A stretch of DNA of 64,000 nucleotides, taken from assembly GCA_019637155.1 (NCBI GenBank), contig JAHBWE010000014.1:268501-332500 (forward strand), in the 5' to 3' direction. The notes beneath the pieces were generated by a model. That model saw nothing but the letters and a program-made list of their open reading frames with translations, did not search any database and had not been told where the DNA came from. Shown here piece after piece: positions 51,454-59,826 of this stretch (position 1 is the first letter of the stretch; each line of letters begins with the position of its first letter). The position numbers and the translations under genes are program-made. The stretch is from Labilithrix sp. GTDB taxonomy: Bacteria; Myxococcota_A; Polyangia; Polyangiales; Polyangiaceae.

Positions 51454-52106
51454 TTACGCTCTACGGCTTCGGAAACATCTTCCCCGAGGGGCGCGGCGAG
51501 ACGAAGGACCTCCGCGCGCAATGGGCGCTCGAGGAGACGGGGCTGCCGTATCGAGTCCATGCGCTCGATCACACCGCCGGCGATCTCGACAGCGAGGCTT
51601 ACGGTCGAATCAGCCCCTTCCGCCAGGCGCCGGTCATCGACGACGACGGCTTCGTCGTCGCGGAGTCGGCGGCGGTGGTGCTCTACGTCGCCGAGAAATC
51701 CGGCAAGCTGATCCCGAGCGATTTCCAGGGCCGCACCCGCGTCGTTCAGTGGTGCTTCGCCGCGAGCAGCACCGTCGAGCCGACGCTGGTGTCGATCGAC
51801 GTCATCGACATCTTCGGCAGCGTCGAAGATCCGAAGCTGAAGGCGGAGGTGCGCAAGCTCGCCGGCCGCTGGCTCGCGCACGTCGAGCGCCGGCTCGAAG
51901 GCCGCGAGTGGATCGCGTGCGCCGAGTTCACGGCCGCCGACATCATGATGGCGGGCGTCCTCCGCACCATCCGGAAGACCGACCTGATGGATCCGTACCC
52001 GAAGATGAAGGCCTACTTCGAGCGCTGCTTCGCTCGCCCGGCCTGGCAGCGCACCCTCGCCCTCTACGCCGAGCGAATGGGCATGAACGCCGACGACATT
52101 CGGTAG
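51450..52106 (+). CDS. Glutathione S-transferase coupled to the mrp operon
   Basis: The 218-residue protein has a thioredoxin-like domain with ISPFRQAPVIDDDGFVVAES (cis-Pro and the GSH-binding E-S) and a helical domain with CAEFTAADIMMAGVLRTIRK. It is a cytoplasmic detoxification or redox enzyme. Its ATG overlaps the mrpG stop, so it is translated from the same message. GSTs are not standard in mrp operons, so the linkage may reflect a shared stress response. Confidence 0.88.
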   Translation: MITLYGFGNIFPEGRGETKDLRAQWALEETGLPYRVHALDHTAGDLDSEAYGRISPFRQAPVIDDDGFVVAESAAVVLYVAEKSGKLIPSDFQGRTRVVQWCFAASSTVEPTLVSIDVIDIFGSVEDPKLKAEVRKLAGRWLAHVERRLEGREWIACAEFTAADIMMAGVLRTIRKTDLMDPYPKMKAYFERCFARPAWQRTLALYAERMGMNADDIR

Positions 52107-52136
52107 CGCGCGCCCACTGTGCCGTAGGATCGAGCG

Positions 52137-55001
52137 ATGAGCTCTGCATCCGAGCAGCGCATTCGCCTGAGCGCGGTCGTCGTCGTCGGCTCGATGGTGG
52201 TCGCGTCCTGTCACAAGCCGACGACGGTGCCGCTCGCCGGCGGGGACGCGGCGGCGCCGGCGGCCTCCTCCGTCGCGGTGAACGCTGCGCCGCCGCTGCC
52301 CGCGCTCGAGCGGTTGCTGTGTCCGAGCGAGATGGTCGACGCGGGGAGCGCGGACAACGGCGGGATCGGCCTCGGCCGAATCGACACCCTCGGCGGTGGA
52401 CGCGAGGTGCCGACCGATCCTCGGGTCGACCCCAAGGGCGGCGCGTGCGCGGACGGCGACGTCGTCTGCGACGAGCTCGAGACGCCGATCTACAAGGACG
52501 ACACGTGCGGCCCCGCGAACGTGAACCTGCGCAGCGCGGCGAAGGAGATCGCGGCGGGGGTGACGAAGGAGCGGGCGGTGTCGCCCGCGGACGCGCGCGT
52601 GCGCGAGCACCTCGACCTGAACCCGGCCGAGAACGAGCGCCTGCAGAAGCTCGGGTTCGCGGTCATCGATCGGCTGCGCCCCGGCGGGTACGCGCACGCG
52701 TATCACTCGATCTTCCAGGACCAGCTCCCGGTCTACGTCTCCGTCGACTCGATCCTCCACGCCGTGTTCGTCGCGAACGACACGCTGAGCGAGCAGTACG
52801 AAGTGAACGAGCTCTGGCCGCGCCTCGTGCGCGCGATCAAGGCGATGCGGCACGGCCTGGCGAAGGGCGGCGTCCGCGCGCGGTACGGCGCGGCGGTGGA
52901 GGCCGACGTCGAGATCTACCTGCGCGTCGCGTTCTCGCTCCTGCTCCAGTCGCCGATGGAGGAGGCCGAGGACGTCGCGGTGTTCGGGGCGACCCCCGAC
53001 GCGGCGGCGCGGCGAGCGGACGCCGACGAGCTCTACGGGCTCGCGAAGGCGGCGGAGAGCCTCGTCACGGACCAGAAGCTGTTCGGGCGCGCGCGCGCGA
53101 TCGACTTCACGCCGTTCACGCCGCGCGGTCGCTACGCGACCTACAGCGGGCCGACCCAGACGCTCCCGCTCTCCTCACGCGCGTCTTCGCCCGCGACGCG
53201 CTTGGAGCTCAGGGGCGGGCTCGCGGACTACTTCCGCGGCGCGATGTGGCTCTCACGCATCGAATTCAACCTCGTCTCGCGCGGCTCGCGGAGCTCGCAC
53301 GCCGGGACTCCGGATCCGAGTGAGACGCCGCACGAGGCCCGCGTCGCGCTCGCGCTGTCGGAGCTGATCCGCGACACCGGTCAGAAGGACAACCTCGCGT
53401 TCGTGCAGCGGGCGTGGGATCGCCTCGCCGGGCCGCGCGAGGACGTCCCGCTCCTCGAGCTCGCGACCATCGCGCGGGACGCGAAGGTCACGCCCGCCGA
53501 CGCGGACCCGGTCCCGAAGCTCGCGGCGAAGATCGGTGAAGGGTACAAGCGCACGGTCCGCACGCACTTCACCGCGGAGGGCGCCGGCGAGCTGCCCGTC
53601 ATCACGACGCTCCTCGGCCCGCGCATCGCGCGCGACACGCGTGGCGCGACGAAGCTCGTGAAGGACGACGTGCCCGATCGCGCGCTCATGCACGCGGCCG
53701 ACTTCGCGTACCTGCTCGGCAACGATCGGGCGAAGACGTACCTCGCCGCCGATCTCGGGGCGTTCCCGGCGCTCGCGAAGAACCTCGACGAGGCGCGCGC
53801 GATCGCGAGCAAGCCCGGCGGGCAAGACCTCTACGAGTCGTGGCTCGGCGCGATCCGCGCGCTCAACGCGCCGGCGCCCGAGGCCACGACGCTCCCGTCC
53901 TTCATGAAGACGCCGGCGTTCGCGGACCTTCGCCTCGACTCGACCATCGTCGCGTTCGCGCAGCTCCGTCACAACTACGTCCTCATGAACGCGCAGCCCT
54001 ACGATACGTGGGGCTGCGAGATCCCGGACGGCTACGTCGAGCCCGCGGTCGAGGTCTACGACGGGCTCCTCCGCTACACGGACAAGCTGTCCGAGGCGTT
54101 CATGCCGACGACCGCGGACGCGCGGAAGACGCACGACCAATACATCAAGCGGGTCCGCACGGTGCTCACGACGCTCCGCACGATCGCGCAGCACGAACGG
54201 GCAGGGAAGCCGCTGACCGACGCCGAGCAGCGCTGGATCGCGATGGTCGCCGAGCACATCCCGGTCGGCGGGTACGGCGGCGACAGCGGCGGCCCGCCTT
54301 CGTACACGGGCTGGTACTTCGATCTCTTCCCCGACCGCTCCCACGGCGCGAAGGCCTCCGGCGAGCTCGTCACCGACGTCTACACGTCGACGCAGACCAA
54401 CACGATCCTCTACCTCGGCGCCGGCGGCCCGCGCCTCGGCGTGTTCAAGGTCGACACGAACGGCCCACCGCGCCTCATGGTCGGTCCGATCGCGACGGGC
54501 TATGAGCACCTCGGCGAGCTGAGGCGCCGCTTCGAGAAGCCGGAAGATCGCGACGAGGGCGGCGACTTCGAGGCGGTGAAGGGCGCGCCCGCGGCGCCGT
54601 GGGCGGCGAGCTACACCGCGCCCGCGAGCGCGGAGCCGGACCTCGCGATCCAGACGAAGGACTGCGACGGCAAGCTCTTCGTCCGCGCGACGACCCCGGC
54701 CCGCATCGCGAACGTGCGCCTTCGCTTCCTCGACCATCACGGCGACACGCTCCTCACGAAGGACATGACGCTCGAGGCGGGCGACACGAACCTGGAGCTC
54801 GAGCTCCCGAAGGACAAGAGGGCGTGGATCGTCGGGCACGGCGTCGTCGAAGGCGTCGCCGTCCGCATCGGCGACTTCCGCGGCCTCGGCGGCGGCACCG
54901 TCTACGAGCCGGAGTGGCCCATCCGCGCGAGCGTCGCCGCGTACCAGCCGACCTCCCTCTTCGCCTTCGGACGGATGCGGACCGTCAAGCTCGAGCGCTG
55001 A
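52137..55001 (+). CDS. DUF3160 lipoprotein
   Basis: The 954-residue protein has a lipobox at Cys25 (MVVASCHK). An acidic/Ala linker follows, then the DUF3160 body: PGGYAHAYHSIFQDQLPVYV, DSILHAVFVANDTLSEQYEV, TPRGRYATYSGPTQTLPLSS and the end DVYTSTQTNTILYLGAGGPR. This family is large, secreted and of unknown function, frequent in Myxococcota and Bacteroidota. It lies 30 bp after the GST but has its own style of start and is probably independent. Confidence 0.85.
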   Translation: MSSASEQRIRLSAVVVVGSMVVASCHKPTTVPLAGGDAAAPAASSVAVNAAPPLPALERLLCPSEMVDAGSADNGGIGLGRIDTLGGGREVPTDPRVDPKGGACADGDVVCDELETPIYKDDTCGPANVNLRSAAKEIAAGVTKERAVSPADARVREHLDLNPAENERLQKLGFAVIDRLRPGGYAHAYHSIFQDQLPVYVSVDSILHAVFVANDTLSEQYEVNELWPRLVRAIKAMRHGLAKGGVRARYGAAVEADVEIYLRVAFSLLLQSPMEEAEDVAVFGATPDAAARRADADELYGLAKAAESLVTDQKLFGRARAIDFTPFTPRGRYATYSGPTQTLPLSSRASSPATRLELRGGLADYFRGAMWLSRIEFNLVSRGSRSSHAGTPDPSETPHEARVALALSELIRDTGQKDNLAFVQRAWDRLAGPREDVPLLELATIARDAKVTPADADPVPKLAAKIGEGYKRTVRTHFTAEGAGELPVITTLLGPRIARDTRGATKLVKDDVPDRALMHAADFAYLLGNDRAKTYLAADLGAFPALAKNLDEARAIASKPGGQDLYESWLGAIRALNAPAPEATTLPSFMKTPAFADLRLDSTIVAFAQLRHNYVLMNAQPYDTWGCEIPDGYVEPAVEVYDGLLRYTDKLSEAFMPTTADARKTHDQYIKRVRTVLTTLRTIAQHERAGKPLTDAEQRWIAMVAEHIPVGGYGGDSGGPPSYTGWYFDLFPDRSHGAKASGELVTDVYTSTQTNTILYLGAGGPRLGVFKVDTNGPPRLMVGPIATGYEHLGELRRRFEKPEDRDEGGDFEAVKGAPAAPWAASYTAPASAEPDLAIQTKDCDGKLFVRATTPARIANVRLRFLDHHGDTLLTKDMTLEAGDTNLELELPKDKRAWIVGHGVVEGVAVRIGDFRGLGGGTVYEPEWPIRASVAAYQPTSLFAFGRMRTVKLER

Positions 55002-55214
55002 GCGCGCTCGCTCGGTTCCAGTGCGTCCCTTGACGCGTTCAGTCCTCTGCCTCAATATGAACATCGGCCGACCGCTCCGGCCTCACCTCGCACTGACCGT
55101 CCCCCCACGGTCCTCGCGCGGGGCAAAGAGGGATGACCTCGGAGCCTGGTTGTTCGTCTCTTCTCCACGGTCGCCAGCAGGGGGGTGCAGGACCCGTGGC
55201 TGGAGAAGACGATC

Positions 55215-56132
55215 ATGCCGAGCCATCTCAAGAAGCTGGTGCGCTCCCGAATGGAGAAGACAGGGGAGAGCTACGAGCAGGCGCTTCGTCACGTCCGCGC
55301 CCAGGAGGAGCGTGAGCCTACGAGCACCCCTGCCGCGGACACTTCGTACACGAAGAGCAGCGCCCGCTCGCGGAGCGTCGCCGATACGGCATTCTCCGTC
55401 GCCGCGGTGCGCGCAGAAGAGGCGGAGCGCCCGGAACCGGAGCGGCTCTTCGAGGACCCCTACGCAGCGTCGTTCGCCGCCGCAGGAGCACACGTGGCGG
55501 AGGCCACGCAGCGCTTCCTCGATCTCCCTTTCTTCCGGGACGGGATAAGGCTCCGCACGAGATTCATCGACGACTTCGTGCGTGAGGGCATCGCCGCCGG
55601 CCTCACGCAACTGGTCCTCCTCGGCGCAGGATTCGACGCGAGAGGCCTCCGCATCCCCGAGATCGCAGAGCGTCGAGTCTCCGTTTACGAGATCGACACT
55701 CCGGATCAGCTGCAGAGAAAGCGGAGCATCCTCATGGGCGCGAGAGTGAAGAGCCCCGCCACCGTGGTCCCCGTGCCTTTCGATTTCGACACAGACGATT
55801 TCGAGAACGAGCTGACGGCCGCCCTCGTAGCCAAGGGCTTTCAGCGTGACCCCGGCACCCTATACGTTTGGGAAGGTGTGATTGGCTACATCGACAGCGC
55901 CGCAATCGCGCGAAGCCTCCGCTTCATGGCAAACGCAGCCGGCCCGCGCAGCCGATTGGTATTTACGTACGGCGACGGAACGTTCGCCCCGGACACCGCG
56001 GAGACCCGTTGCCGCCAAGCCGGCTTCACCTCGTTCGAGGAGTTGGGCGGAGACGAGCTATGGCGCCGCTACCTTCCAGGCGCCCCCCACCCAAACGCGT
56101 GGGCCATGAAGCTCGGCACTGCCGCCGTCTGA
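55215..56132 (+). CDS. SAM-dependent methyltransferase (LCMT/PPM-like)
   Basis: The 305-residue protein from ATG 55215 has the class I SAM motif LVLLGAGFDARGLRI (about 133-147, GAGFDAR). DLPFFRDGIRLRTRFIDDFV before it and YVWEGVIGYIDSAAIARSLR later are typical of the leucine carboxyl methyltransferase/O-methyltransferase family. The first 30 residues (HLKKLVRSRMEKTGESYEQA) are a short helical module I have seen attached to unrelated proteins in actinobacteria and myxobacteria, so this is a small fusion. The substrate is unknown. Confidence 0.85.
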   Translation: MPSHLKKLVRSRMEKTGESYEQALRHVRAQEEREPTSTPAADTSYTKSSARSRSVADTAFSVAAVRAEEAERPEPERLFEDPYAASFAAAGAHVAEATQRFLDLPFFRDGIRLRTRFIDDFVREGIAAGLTQLVLLGAGFDARGLRIPEIAERRVSVYEIDTPDQLQRKRSILMGARVKSPATVVPVPFDFDTDDFENELTAALVAKGFQRDPGTLYVWEGVIGYIDSAAIARSLRFMANAAGPRSRLVFTYGDGTFAPDTAETRCRQAGFTSFEELGGDELWRRYLPGAPHPNAWAMKLGTAAV

Positions 56133-56261
56133 AGTGCTCCGGCGATGCGTTCCTCGACCTCGACGTCATTCGGCGCGAGCTCGGACTACCGGGCTCTTTG
56201 CCATGAGCGGATCGCGTTGACGGTCGCCGCTTCTACGCCGCTTCGGCAACCTTCATCGTCG

Positions 56262-56924
56262 TCAGCTGATTCGGTCGACCCATAGGATGAGGCGTTCGAC
56301 GGACAGGATTCGGCGATCGAGAGCGGCCTTCTCGTCTTCGTGAGGCTTGAGCGCGGCCTCCTTGTTCAGGCGAATTTGCATTCGTTCGTACCGGCGTGAT
56401 CGCGGCGTGCTGAAGAATCCTCCGACGTTGGCGCCGGCTCGTCGCGCGTTGCTTCGCACTTCGCGCATCGCCACGCTCAGCTCCTTTTTCTGCTGGGCGA
56501 GCTCCTTCTTCAACGCCTTCAGGTCGGCAAGCAACGCCTTCTTCTCCTCCGGCGTATCGGGTGTCTGGTCGATCAGGGACTCCAGTTGCTCGACGATCCC
56601 CGTCAGGACGCCGACGGCCGATCGGAGGCGACGGCGCATCTCCTGGATCTCCGCCGTCATGGGCGGCGAGGAGAACGTTTTCTCGAAGAACCCTCGGTGA
56701 GCGTGGACATGCTTCGCGTGCTGCTCGACGACCGCGATCTGGTGTTCGATAGCCGGCACCGCCGACAGGAAGCTCTTCACGTGGGACGCGAACGCGTTCG
56801 CGTCCCGATCCCAGGCGGCCACGGCGGCAAACGAGTTGACGTTCTGGACATGAGCGATGAGCCCTTCCCCGACCCGAGCGTCGGGGATCGAGAATACAGG
56901 CAGCGGTGGAAGAGCGACATTCAC
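56262..56924 (-). CDS. Hypothetical helical protein (220 aa)
   Basis: The start is GTG 56924 with AGGAG 7 bases upstream. The protein begins MNVALPPLPVFSIPDARVGE. Long helices with coiled-coil character follow (LSAVPAIEHQIAVVEQHAKH, ALLADLKALKKELAQQKKEL), then a basic tail. There is no signal peptide. The family is not recognised. It is the last intact gene before the decay zone. Confidence 0.6.
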   Translation of the reverse strand: MNVALPPLPVFSIPDARVGEGLIAHVQNVNSFAAVAAWDRDANAFASHVKSFLSAVPAIEHQIAVVEQHAKHVHAHRGFFEKTFSSPPMTAEIQEMRRRLRSAVGVLTGIVEQLESLIDQTPDTPEEKKALLADLKALKKELAQQKKELSVAMREVRSNARRAGANVGGFFSTPRSRRYERMQIRLNKEAALKPHEDEKAALDRRILSVERLILWVDRIS

Positions 56925-57048
56925 GGTTCTTCTCCTTTTTTTCTGCGTCGTGCCGGCGAATGAGAGTGACCAATTTGGTAGATTATCCGGATCGTCGAGA
57001 TCCAGCCCGAAAGGGAAGTCCCGTCGCGCATGCGACACCCCACGTCGC

Positions 57049-57440
57049 ATGCGCGCTGATACGGCCAAAGTGATCGTCGAGCGTCCGCGTCGTGCCCACG
57101 CGGGCGTCTATCCCCGCGGCAAGCTGAAGGTTCGCGATCTCGAGACCGCGCCTGTGCGCGAGGTGGGCCGGCCATGGCGGCTCGTTCACATTCACGCGGA
57201 GATCTCGCCGCGCCTCTCCGTGCGGAGCGCGGTGCAAAGCTCCGCGAGAGCGTGTGGTGGCGAGGGGGCATCGTCTTCCACGCAGATCGGTTCGGAGGCG
57301 TGCGCCCGTTCGAGTCGGGGGCTCATGGCGGCGCTACTTCGTCTGTCCGAAGACCGGCCTCCTTCGTGTCGCGCCGCCGCGCCGTCGTGCCAGCCGCTAC
57401 GCCGCCTCCAAGCGTCGCTGTCGAAGCGCGAGCTGCGCGA
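57049..57440 (+). pseudogene. Decayed gene of an uncharacterised family (MRxDxxKVIVERPR start)
   Basis: The ATG at 57049 begins MRADTAKVIVERPRRAHAG, the start I know from an uncharacterised family in Planctomycetes and Myxococcota. VGRPW and IHAEISPRLSVRSAVQ follow in the same frame with internal deletions. Nearby frames hold WRRYFVCPKTGLLR (about 57320-57365), also a family piece. The parts lie in different frames, so the gene is broken. Family naming is from memory. Confidence 0.5.
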
Positions 57441-57470
57441 GCACGCCCTCACCGGCGCGAGTCCGTGCTG

Positions 57471-57741
57471 ATGGGCGCCCGTGCGCTGCGCGTGGCTGTC
57501 CAAGGGGCGGTCAACGACCTTGATCCAGAGGGCTTGCTCAGCATGGGCGCGCCCCTCGACGAGTACGACTCCGAGATCGAGGACTTCGTCACGGCGATCA
57601 CTGACGGCAAACCCATCACCGAAGGCCATGGGGCCAGATCTGGGATCGGTGGTTGGTCCCGCGAGACGCGACCGACCCCGTCTCGCCGATTTGGCTGCCA
57701 GGCTCGCGAGCATTCAGCGCGTTTGGCGCGGCGAAAGCTAA
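57471..57741 (+). pseudogene. Decayed small gene (DPEGLLSMGAPLDEYDSE family)
   Basis: A frame from ATG 57471 contains DPEGLLSMGAPLDEYDSEIE (from about residue 19), typical of small 80-100-residue proteins of unknown function common in high-GC bacteria. After TDGKPITEGH the frame breaks: other frames hold GQIWDRWLVPRDA and then ADLAARLASIQRVWRGES, the expected family tail. So at least two frameshifts have destroyed it. Confidence 0.5.
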
Positions 57742-57780
57742 GGGCGTCACCGTGCGGAATGAGGTGATCGCTGAAGAGGA

Positions 57781-58200
57781 CTACCTCCACGACCACTCGC
57801 TCGGACGCAGGTGCGGACCTCGCCGGCGAGCGCCGGGTTCAGGAACGTCTCGACCGCCTGGACCAGCGCGGCGATGTCCGGCCAGCGCAGCTCATCCTCG
57901 ACGACCATCCGGGCATAGACCGCCGCCCACGCTCCGGGCGGCTCCGGCAGCACGCTCGGGAGCGCGTGCGTCTTCCGGGAGGAGAGGGTCTGCTCGAGCG
58001 CGCCGCGTAGGTGCGCGCCGTCGATCTCCCGAACCCGGCGAGCAGCGCGATGTCGGAGCTCCTTGACGCGCGAATTGGGCCGCGCGTCTCGAGCGGGTAG
58101 ATACGGAGGGACGGCGGCGCGACACCAGCGAAGCCGAGGATGTCGTCGGCGACGATGTCGGGCTCACCGAAGATGAGCTCAGCGAGGCCGATGAGAGGCC
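57781..58200 (-). pseudogene. AbiEii-type nucleotidyltransferase toxin remnant
   Basis: Read on the minus strand across two frames, pieces match the C-terminal half of AbiEii/AbiGii toxins. LIGLAELIFGEPDIVADDIL and GFAGVAPPSLRIYPLET come first. The piece normally reading HIAEKLHAYT is missing, and PNSRVKEL continues in another frame. Then come REIDGAHLRGALEQTLSSRK and LPEPPGAWAAVYARMVVEDE, ending ETFLNPALAG. The N-terminal catalytic core (GSxxLxxxDhD) is absent. AbiEii toxins are cognate to AbiEi antitoxins in abortive infection; none is seen here. Confidence 0.7.
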
Positions 58201-58415
58201 GAGACGACGGCGATGACCTCTCGGACGCTTTGATCTTCGAGATACGTGAGCACCTGCCACGAGAGCGGAACGGGCGCGTCCGGGGTCACCGGCCTTCCTG
58301 GCGGAGCGGTGAAGATGGTCGCCGCCCGAAAGGCGTTACCTGCACCGACGCGTAGGCCGACCATGAGCGTCGCGAGCGAAACGAGCGGCGCGGCGACAAC
58401 AAGTACGTGCGCCAT
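58179..58415 (-). pseudogene. Exported hypothetical protein, 3'-truncated at the AbiEii remnant
   Basis: The ATG at 58415 gives a short signal or membrane start (MAHVLVVAAPLVSLATLMVG) and PVPLSWQVLTYLEDQSVREV. The frame then runs into the AbiEii remnant near 58190-58210 and stops. The last residues do not look native. So an exported gene has been cut and joined to a toxin fragment. It lies 36 bp after the lipoprotein gene, likely an original operon. Confidence 0.5.
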
Positions 58416-58451
58416 CGCGATCCAGCCCTCACTCGCACATCGTGACGCCGA

Positions 58452-58961
58452 TCACCGCCATGCCCAGCAGCTCTTGCACGACAACAACACGATGGTGCTG
58501 GCGACGAAGAGGGCACTGGCGCTGGCGAGTATGATCGTGCCCGCGGTGCGGGATGACTCCGAGTCACAGATCATCCCGGTGGCGCAGGTTACGCCCGCGC
58601 CGGCAGCGCCCGCGACGAGACCGGCCTCGACGATCACGAAGGCCGTTCGAGCTGACGCACCCGGATCGACGCGCTCGACGGCGATACCTGTGCCATCAAA
58701 GTGGCAGACGCCGGAAGGTTCGCAGTTCGTGGCGATCCATCGATGGACGGGGAGCTCGCCCGAGACAGTCGTGACCTTCTCGTCGCCACGGAGCGTCGTG
58801 GCGACGCCCTCTTCTGTCGTGACCGGAGCTTCTCCGCGAGAGCCGACTTCGACGGACACCCGCTCGACTTCGGCGCTGCTCAACCGCAAGACGCGATGGG
58901 CGCAACCCGAGGAAGCGGCAACGCACGCGATGCCCACGAAGAAGTGAAGCCCGAATCGCAT
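58452..58961 (-). CDS. Putative lipoprotein with C-terminal membrane helix
   Basis: The ATG at 58961 gives 169 residues with lipobox Cys20 (VAASSGC). Beta-type sequence follows (RLSSAEVERVSVEVGSRGEA, VHRWIATNCEPSGVCHFDGT), with C-terminal hydrophobic helices (FVIVEAGLVAGAAGAGV and TIILASASALFVASTIVL). It looks intact despite sitting in the decay zone. Family not recognised. Confidence 0.6.
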   Translation of the reverse strand: MRFGLHFFVGIACVAASSGCAHRVLRLSSAEVERVSVEVGSRGEAPVTTEEGVATTLRGDEKVTTVSGELPVHRWIATNCEPSGVCHFDGTGIAVERVDPGASARTAFVIVEAGLVAGAAGAGVTCATGMICDSESSRTAGTIILASASALFVASTIVLLSCKSCWAWR

Positions 58962-59274
58962 CCTCAACGGCCCTGTCTTTTCCAAGACCTTCTCTCGCTT
59001 GGCATGTTCCTCAGCGTAGCGCAATAAGCGTTGGAGCCTGACGGATTCAAACGCGGTTCGGATGAAGCTCGGGGGGGCGCGGCGATCGGCTCACACCCGA
59101 GCTCGGGGTGCTTCCGGCGTGCGCGTGGGGTTCGGCGTGGCGTGAAAGGCGCGGATAAGGCGCGTTGATTCGGCTCGCGGATGGACGTCGTCGTCGACGG
59201 CCGACGGGCGTCCTTCTTCTTGTCGGCTCATTGAGCTCATGTGGCGTCGACATCCCCGGCCCAGACATGATGGT

Positions 59275-59361
59275 TGGACCAGCCGTCACGCTATCTCACG
59301 GGTTACGGTGGCAGGCCTGTTGAGCATCGCCGGCGCAGAGCCGCATGCGGAGGCTGGTCCA
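59275..59361. other. Structured non-coding stretch before an IS110 remnant
   Basis: TGGACCAGCC (59275-59284) and GGCTGGTCCA (59352-59361) are perfect 10-bp inverted arms. Between them lie the perfect palindromes CAGGCCTG (59312-59319 region) and CCGCATGCGG (59341-59350). The stretch ends one base before the transposase ATG at 59362. IS110-family elements carry a structured guide (bridge) RNA in this non-coding end, so this may be its remnant. Confidence 0.45.
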
Positions 59362-59513
59362 ATGAAAGAAGTACGATTTTGTCGGTCTCGACGTCCATAA
59401 GGAGAGCGATCACCATCGCCCTCGCTGAGGGCGGCGGCGGCGGTCCACAAGTCGTTGCCACGATCGCGAAGGGCCGTGCACCGATCGCGACCGCGACTAC
59501 GCTGCTCGAGTGA
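59362..59513 (+). mobile_element. IS110-family transposase N-terminal remnant
   Basis: Frame from 59369 reads KYDFVGLDVHKES, the DEDD-type RuvC-like start of IS110 transposases (Asp in GLDVHK). After one extra base near 59408 the next frame continues ITIALAEGGGGGPQVVATIA and stops at 59511-59513. So only about 45 residues remain, with at least one frameshift. The full enzyme is near 400 residues. Inactive. Confidence 0.65.
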
Positions 59514-59826
59514 GCACGATACCCGAACGCAGCTCGCGGAGAGCGCGTTCCTCCGCTCCTATCGTCGTACGCTCTGCCGACTTCCCCATAGGCGACCGCC
59601 ATCGCCTCGCCGCTGTCGCGGCTCCGTCCAAGGGGGTGATTGCGTGACCGCGTACAACGCTGGTCACCGGCAATGCCTGCTCCGCAATCTATTATTTGCG
59701 AAATTGTGAATGTGATGCAGTTGTCAATGAAGCGCCGGCCGATTTGGCGCGCAACACGAGACTGGTCAGAACGCGAACGATTGACGAGACCGCCGACGCA
59801 CGAAGCGATGTGGTAGCTTCGACATC
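59514..59826. other. Intergenic stretch with an AT-richer patch
   Basis: No gene is supported here. The segment 59685-59735 is clearly less GC-rich than its surroundings (CTATTATTTGCGAAATTGTG), which fits foreign or promoter DNA upstream of the gene at 59827. I see no convincing sigma-70 pair. Confidence 0.4.

Noticed and set aside
55029..55057. Sigma-70 promoter before the methyltransferase (TTGACG and a weak CAATAT)
   Set aside because: The -10 matches only three of six bases and the distance to the start is about 150 bp, so it is not supported.
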